Assembly: GCF_014805685.1 (NCBI RefSeq)
Contig: NC_060893.1
Coordinates: 466,193-530,192, forward strand
DNA: 64,000 nucleotides
Direction: 5' to 3'
DNA from: Silurus meridionalis
Taxonomy: Eukaryota; Chordata; Actinopteri; Siluriformes; Siluridae
Shown here in pieces: positions 57,855 to 64,000 of the stretch. Under the pieces are notes generated by a model. It did no database searches and had not been told where the DNA came from. It saw only the letters and a program-made list of their open reading frames with translations. The translations under genes and the position numbers were made by a program. Each line of letters begins with the position of its first letter. Position 1 is the first letter of the stretch.

Positions 57855-59196
57855 CAACCCCAATTTAAGAAAAGTTGGGACACTGTGTACAATGTAAATA
57901 AAACCAGAATGTAATGATTTTAAAATCTCATAAACCCATATTTTATTTACAACAGAACATAAAAATCAACGAATGTTTAAACTGGGGAAATGTACGATTT
58001 TGAAGAAAGTAATTTAAAATTTTATGGCTGCAGCGCGTCTTAAATAAGTTGGGACGGGGCAACAAAGGTCTGGAAATATTAAGTGTTATTAACAGTTGGA
58101 GAAACATTCGGGTCAGAAAGACGATTAGTATAAATAGTGTATCTTAGAGAGGCTCTCAGAAGTAAAGATTTTCCATGTCATCCACAAAAGCTCTACCATG
58201 CAAAGAAGAAGGCATGTGTGACCGTGATCCAGAAACGCCTTCACCCTCTCAGGGCCAAAGCTGATTTAAAATGTACTACAGCAAAGTGCATGAACACCAG
58301 GTCCTCCAGACTAAAGAGGAGAGGGATCATCCCACATGTTATCAGCACTCAAAAAGTCACATCCCTAATGGTTATAGGAGTGCATTAGCACCTGTGGAAC
58401 GGGCAGCATTCACATTTCCAGGCTTCATTAATGCTGAACGCTATATAGAGGTTTTAGAGCAACAAATGCTTCCATTTAGAAAACGTCTGTTTTAGAGAAG
58501 GCCTTGCATATTACAATAGACAATGGACATTTGGTGCAACCCAGATGAGGATGGGTTCCCTCTTGAGTCTGGTTCCTCTCAAGGTTTCTTCCTTATGCCA
58601 TCTCAGGGAGTTTTTCCTTGCCACAGTTGCTCATCAGGGACAAACTTACTTACAAAGAACATATTTACATTTAATCACCACATTATCTGTGTAAAGCTGC
58701 TTTGAGACAATGTTCATAGTTCAAAGCGCAATACAAATAAAAATGAATTAAATTGAATTGAATAGCATGACTTCATAGTAAAAGAGTCCGGGTGCTGAAC
58801 TGGGCTGCCTGCAGTCTAGACCTTTCACCATCTAAAAAAACATTCGTTACATCATGAACCAAAAAACACAATAAAGGAAACCCAAAACTGTTGAGCAACT
58901 AGAATGCTGCATCAGACACATATGGGACAACATTCCTCTCCCAAAACTTCAGCAACTGCTCTCCTCAGTTACCAGATGTATACAGACAGAAGACGTGATG
59001 CTACACATGGCCCCGTCCCAAATTGTTTTAAACGTGATGCAGCCAAATTCAAATTGACCTTATTTTTTGCCTCAAAATGGTATTTATTCCCAATTTGAAC
59101 ATTTGATATGTTTATTGTGTGTTTTACTGTGAATATATTAGGAATTTATTAAATTTGCAAATCATTGCATTTTGTCTTTATTTACATTTTACACAG
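57855..59196 (+). mobile_element. Tc1/mariner-like element, decayed, interrupted by another repeat
   Basis: The left end, caaccccaatttaagaaaag then ttgggacactgtgta, is matched by the reverse complement near 59150-59196 (tttatttacattttacacag), but the last 30 bp or so of the right end are missing. The plus strand keeps transposase shreds: KLYHAKKKACVTVIQKR (58190-58250), FINAERYIEVLEQQMLPF (58420-58480) and, after the insertion, the equivalent of the SKRVRVLDWPACSPD region (58780-58830), full of stops. It lies about 150 bp upstream of syt12 exon 1. Confidence 0.75.
58497..58766 (+). mobile_element. Dispersed repeat inserted in the Tc1 element
   Basis: It starts near cttgcatattacaatagac, contains ggatgggttccctcttgagt, ggttcctctcaaggtttctt and tgtgtaaagctgctttgaga, and ends in an aattgaattgaat tail. 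The 3' 140 bp match 5932-6065 in reverse. It separates the two halves of the Tc1 transposase remnant. Confidence 0.75.
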
Positions 59197-60779
59197 TACA
59201 AATGATGGTGGTATTAACAGCCGAAACCTTTACAATGTACTGTATAGTGTAATATTTACAAATATGTATGGGGATAAAATGTGTGTGTCAGTGTGTGTGT
59301 GTGTGTGTGTGTGTGTGTACAAACAAAAGTTGCTTGGGGGAAAAAATCCCAGGTAGATTGAGATCGAGAGGGAGAGAGAAGCTGGAACATTTCATCATAT
59401 TACATCTAGATTTCTCTTGGTTTTCACTTTGTTACTAGTTTGACATCTATATAACCAATAGAGCGCTGACAAATCACACTGTTTATTTGACAAGCGTGTC
59501 CTTTAGCTGCCAGAAATGTCCAGCAAACCCATATTTCTTCCTTCGCCTTCACTATTCTCTAAATGAAAAAAGAAAAACTGAGAAACTCAATAATCTGACT
59601 CATTTTCTCGTTGATATTTACATGCACAAGGTCAAATAAAGGTCACAAAAATAAGTATTATAATGATAAAACCTTTATGATTCACACTGTAAAGGCATTT
59701 TTCTCCAACGCTGCTTCCGGAGAAGCACATAATCATTTTACAGTCTTTTCACAGACACAAAGAGGAAAAAAGAAAAAGAAAAAAAAAGCGGTGTTTTGGC
59801 AACTTGAGCTCAGTTAGTGACTGAACCCACAGTCTCTCTGTACTGCTGATGTGTTTACACAAATGAGTTTCAAGTTACTGGAGATAATGGGCTGCGAGAG
59901 GTCACTATTTGTTCAGCGTGTTTAGATGGTCCACAAATCCCAGGTGCCTTGTCGTGGTTAAAATCCAAACCAAATGTGGGACAGCAGAGATCGTACAATT
60001 GGTGCACGAGCTCCAGGGAATATTCACCACTTAATGCAATATAGTGATTGTATTTATTTAAAAAAAATTGAACTGCTCTAAAGTGTATTTATATCTCATA
60101 GAAATTTATTAGCATGACAATAAAACTTTCATTTCTCTTATATGTATATAGAGAGAGGAATATAGAGGATTTAAAAGATATGAAAGATCTAGAGCAGTCT
60201 GCAACACATATTTGATATTTTTATGCAAATATAAAAGAAGTACACGGATTGTAACTATAACTGTAACTATATATGTAACTGGAATTGGTTGAAATTGTTA
60301 TTTTGGATGGTCAGGGTTTCTTGTGTTGCTGAATATCAGGGTTTTTTATCCAGACATCACTGATTAAATGAGATCGAGTTCTAGGGAGAAACGTGTGAGA
60401 AGAGAAACTGCTGCTGCAGCACAGAGACAGCAACTTAGACTTCTGTCTGTTCATCTCTGTCTCTTTCTATCTATCTATTTATCTATCACTATTTAGGTTC
60501 TATCACAGGTATACTAGCCAATCATGAATATTCATGAGCTGATGTATGCAGAAGAGGGCAGAAAGTGTTTTTACCTCTGAGTGTGTTACTCTGTAATCCA
60601 GCACGATATGTTTTACTGTATTATCACAAGCAACAGCTGTCTAACAGTCGTTTAGTTTAGAGTTTAATGAGCTTAAAAGAAACCCAGGAAACAAAGAAAA
60701 TGATATTCTCTCTTTAACATCCACCTCAAGACAGTGGACACAAACCATTAACCAAAGTTTCTACAGTAAGACAAAAAGA
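59197..60779. other. Upstream flank of syt12 with no recognised gene
   Basis: A GT microsatellite is at 59295-59319. No exon with domain support is visible. Untranslated syt12 exons or promoter elements may lie here, but I cannot place them. Confidence 0.4.
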
Positions 60780-60905
60780 TTTCTGCTTTTAGAACATTCC
60801 ATTTTACCTTTAATCCCCTTTCGCTGTTATAAACACCTCCACTCTTCTGGACAGATGTTCCACTAGATTTTAGAGTGATTTGTGCTCAGTCACTTACATT
60901 ATTAA
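60780..60905. mobile_element. DNA-transposon fragment
   Basis: The sequence cctccactcttctggacaga then tgttccactagattttagag and gtgatttgtgctca parallels 62135-62205. It is a short diverged copy. Confidence 0.5.
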
Positions 60906-61167
60906 AGGTTTTTAGGATGAGAATCCGTGGGGTTTTTACTACATTACACCAGAATTGTTACTTTAGTTTTAATCTATTTGGTGTCTACTTGTTCTTCTCA
61001 TTGTGCTGTTTTCAGCCCATCAACCTGTTTCTTGCTCTCTCACACCACAGACTAGTGTCTGAAGCTCACAATGAGCAGGCAGAAGGCAGTGAGAAGTCTG
61101 GGGTTAATGTGGATGAGACAGAGGGAGTCAGTGATGAGAACATGACTGAGAACTGAGACATTCCTGA

Positions 61168-61196
61168 TCATCATCATCATCATCATCATCATCATC
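61168..61196. repeat. (CAT)n microsatellite
   Basis: About nine CAT/ATC units. Confidence 0.95.
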
Positions 61197-62029
61197 TTTT
61201 CTTTGCTTGTGTTCTATATGATGGATCTTCAGTCTGGATACATTCATTTGGTATAATATAAATAATAATTCTACTACTATTACTAATAATAATGTAATGG
61301 TTATAGCCAAATTTTGGGAGTCATACCTGAAGACCATCCAACTGAAAATCTGAAAAACAATCTTGATTATAAAAGAAGGCCAGATTGAACGCTTTTGCTG
61401 GAACACTGAGCTGCAGTTGGAATATTATAAAACACAAAAACTGCTGTGAATAGATTGCAGGTGACGTCTGTGAAGAGAGCTGTGTGCGTCTCTGTGAAAC
61501 TGTGAAAATGTTCTTGCGTTTTTCCTCCTGTGTGAATCTGAGACAGGAGGAGGGCTGTGAAAATGTCTGCATGTGAAGAGTGCAAGGAGAGAAAGCATAT
61601 AAAAGCTTGTGGTAATGAACTCAGGAGCAGAATCACTATGATCATATGTCAAAATAATCAGATTAGAATGTCAGCTGTGCACCAGGACCAATAAAATATC
61701 AAATACAGCAGTCCACATTCTGAAACGCTGCACCATAATCTGGATTCTTGAAGCTCTAGTAAGAACGTTTCTGCTGAAAACCCATATTTTTTGCTTTTTC
61801 AGAAACTGATTAATATCATACAGTTGTGTGCTGGACAATTATTTTGTGAAAGTGATAAACGGATCATCATGATGCACAATTATTTTATCCTGAATATTTA
61901 CTGAAAAACATATAATTTATACATTAAAAGGTCAGGATGTAGTAACACTCCCACTGACAGACACATGCAGACGCTTTTCACAGCCATTCAGAAGACCTTC
62001 TGTTTGATTTTTCTTGCAGAAATGCTTCT

Positions 62030-62350
62030 AGTTCTGAAATGCACTATACTGAGAAATGTTTGTGAACACCTGAACATAAGACTGGTTTTGATCTTCAAAC
62101 ATCCCATTTCACATTTAGTCCCCATTTTCTGTCACAACAACCTCCACTCTTCTGGGAAGATGTTGCATTAGATTTAGGAGGAGCTTGTGGAGATTTGTGC
62201 TCATTCCAAGATATTTCTCTCTCTCTCTTTGTGCACAAGGGCATTGTCCTGCTGGAAGGGCTGTGGGTCTCCAACTTTGTGTAACACTTTGGGGAAGAAC
62301 CATAAATGGCTGAAAAATTCAGGTGTCCAAATACTTTGGTCAGCTACTGT
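62030..62350. mobile_element. DNA-transposon relic of a fish family
   Basis: It begins aatgcactatactgagaaat and gtgaacacctgaaca, and contains ccactcttctgggaagatg, gtgcacaagggcattgtcct and ggggaagaaccata. It ends caggtgtccaaatactttgg. The ends are similar to the isolated end at 32370-32400 (taggtgtccacatacttttg). It is internally deleted and non-coding. Confidence 0.6.
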
Positions 62351-63284
62351 TGGAGATGTTGAAAAATCTTCAGCTTGTGCATTTTGAGGAAATTGATTTT
62401 TAACACAAAAAGCGGACTCTATATTCAACAGTTTATACAAAAAACAAAGAAACTTCAATAAGCTAGGTAACTTTCCTGAGCTAGTTTTAAGCTAGTCGCT
62501 AGCTGCATGCTCTACTGCTAATCTGTAGCAATGATGATGATGTTCACACGGGTAATAGAGGCGTGGTGGCAGTGAAGTAGTCATCAATTTAGCAATATAT
62601 CGTTGATATACGGTGAATGGTTTAGGATTTAAATAATTCAATTACAGCTGCTTGTGAAAAAAATAAGCTATTTAAAACCTGTATATCTGCAACAGGATTA
62701 CAGAATAAAGGCACGGATTCTAAACCAAAACACATGAAGTGACATGAATTCAGATCAACTTCATTATACAGTAATACTGATTTAATATAGAACTAAAACT
62801 CATTATGCATATTTACTCTCTATACTGTATCATTCCTATAATCTAACACGATATATAATAGAATAAAGACCCAAACATTGTTTTATTGAATAACTGTATT
62901 TCTACAATGCTCATGAAATGATTGAATAATGAACATTAATGTTGTTGTTGTTGATTAAAGATACAGTTCTGTTCTAGAACTATAGCACTGTCATGGGAAT
63001 CCATCTCGAAATTTCTGAATCCGTATACAATCTAAGCCACAATACATGTCCGGAAGTCTATTTTCACCCAGTGTGGGTGTGTGAAGATCATAAGAATGGA
63101 GATGAAACCAAACACAGATGCAATCTGACTCATCCGTGCAAAGAGTGCCAGGGAGAAGTTACTTCCTGGGGGGGAGCAGATTTCCCCAGTATAATGGTGT
63201 TATTCGTATTTTAGGTTGAATCTGATCATATAAGAGATGTTAACATTTTTCTGTTTTGTTTCACTTCCCAAATGTACTTTTCAG

Positions 63285-63615
63285 TGTTGGTTTAAAGGTT
63301 ACGGCTCTGGGTTACTGATCAGAGGATCGGGTTACTGGATTCTCTGGGTTCTCTGGATTACTATTTCATATGATGGGTGAAGACCTTCCTCTTCCTGAAA
63401 CACCTGAACCAGCCCTTATTTTCCCTGTTTATGTCTTTATGTAATAAAAAAACAAAAACAAAGAAAAAAACAGATTTAGGCTGATGGTATGTGAAGTTTG
63501 CAATCTAGTGAACCATCGCTGATGTATTCATTAATGGACAGATCAATGTGGTCTTGTACGTTGTTTTGGATATGGGCGTCTGCTAAAATCCGTAAATGTA
63601 AATATAAATGTAAGC
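63285..63615 (+). mobile_element. tRNA-derived SINE with LINE-like 3' tail
   Basis: The head, ggtttaaaggttacggctct then gggttactgatcagaggatc, resembles the tRNA-like SINE heads elsewhere in the window. The tail, ttggatatgggcgtctgcta then aaatgtaaatataaatgtaa, is the 3' end shared by teleost SINEs and their LINE partners. Confidence 0.6.
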
Positions 63616-64000
63616 AGCAGCAATGACAAGCTGCCACTGACGGGCTCTTGACAACAACAAAAAAACATCTTTACAAAATAAATAAATAAATAAATAAACC
63701 TTCAAATTTCACTTGCACTTTTGTTTTGGCCATGTCAGCATTTTTGTTCCGTTTCCCAAATCTTTCAGCATGGTCGTGGGCTGCTCCATGAAATTGACCC
63801 ATTATCCACAATATTAATTTGTTTGGAGAGCATCTGAAACAGGATTACTCAGATCCCCCTGAGTCACTTTACATTATATGCTATATAATGTAGGACATAC
63901 GGAACATAAAATGGTCTTGTACTTTATTCTGGCATCTTGGAATTTGTGCAGAAAAGAACAAGATTTCAAATGAAGCCTCGTTAATGTGAACTAGATCACA

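Overview
The window is vertebrate nuclear DNA from a ray-finned fish. Its genes are split by canonical GT-AG introns, CA/GT/GATA microsatellites are very dense, and the transposon mix (Tc1/mariner, hAT, L2-like, Rex1-like, RTE-like and L1 LINEs, tRNA-derived SINEs) is teleost-like. Several repeats resemble ones common in otophysan fishes such as catfish, but species cannot be fixed from sequence alone. Most of the window is repeat; every convincing gene lies on the minus strand.

Genes: (1) cat, catalase, complete in 13 coding exons (36515 down to 28425), 525 codons, with heme and active-site residues in place and a GC-box/CCAAT promoter just upstream. One oddity: the exon 5 acceptor reads GG instead of AG and abuts a CA microsatellite. 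(2) syt12, synaptotagmin-12, seven coding exons (57708 down to 52382), 416 codons. (3) A first exon of an IFITM/CD225-type membrane protein (27151-26933) whose second exon I cannot find. (4) A possible two-exon small secreted or propeptide gene (7267-4683) that I cannot name.

Layout: 1-4283 is the right part of a hAT transposon whose 31-bp internal coding segment has been amplified into a 3.6-kb minisatellite. 4.3-13.3 kb holds the small candidate gene among SINE and DNA-transposon fragments. 13.3-21.9 kb is a CTAG-rich degenerate minisatellite interrupted by two hAT elements, a probable LTR and a Rex1-like LINE. 21.9-26.3 kb is tRNA-like repeats, a near-perfect inverted duplication with GATA arms, and a Tc1 fragment. 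26.9-36.7 kb holds the IFITM-like exon and catalase. 37.2-42.9 kb is an L1 inserted in the tail of a Rex1-like LINE, with a 16-bp target duplication. 44.1-49.4 kb is a three-level nest: dispersed repeat, L2-like LINE, Tc1/mariner element with intact terminal repeats. 52.4-57.7 kb is syt12 with an opposite-strand RTE-like LINE in an intron. 57.9-64 kb is mostly decayed DNA transposons and SINEs.

Catalase (peroxisomal hydrogen peroxide removal) and synaptotagmin-12 (vesicle membrane protein) do not form a pathway. No operon-like or defence system is present. The notable content is the origin of repeats from transposons and the unusual catalase splice site.
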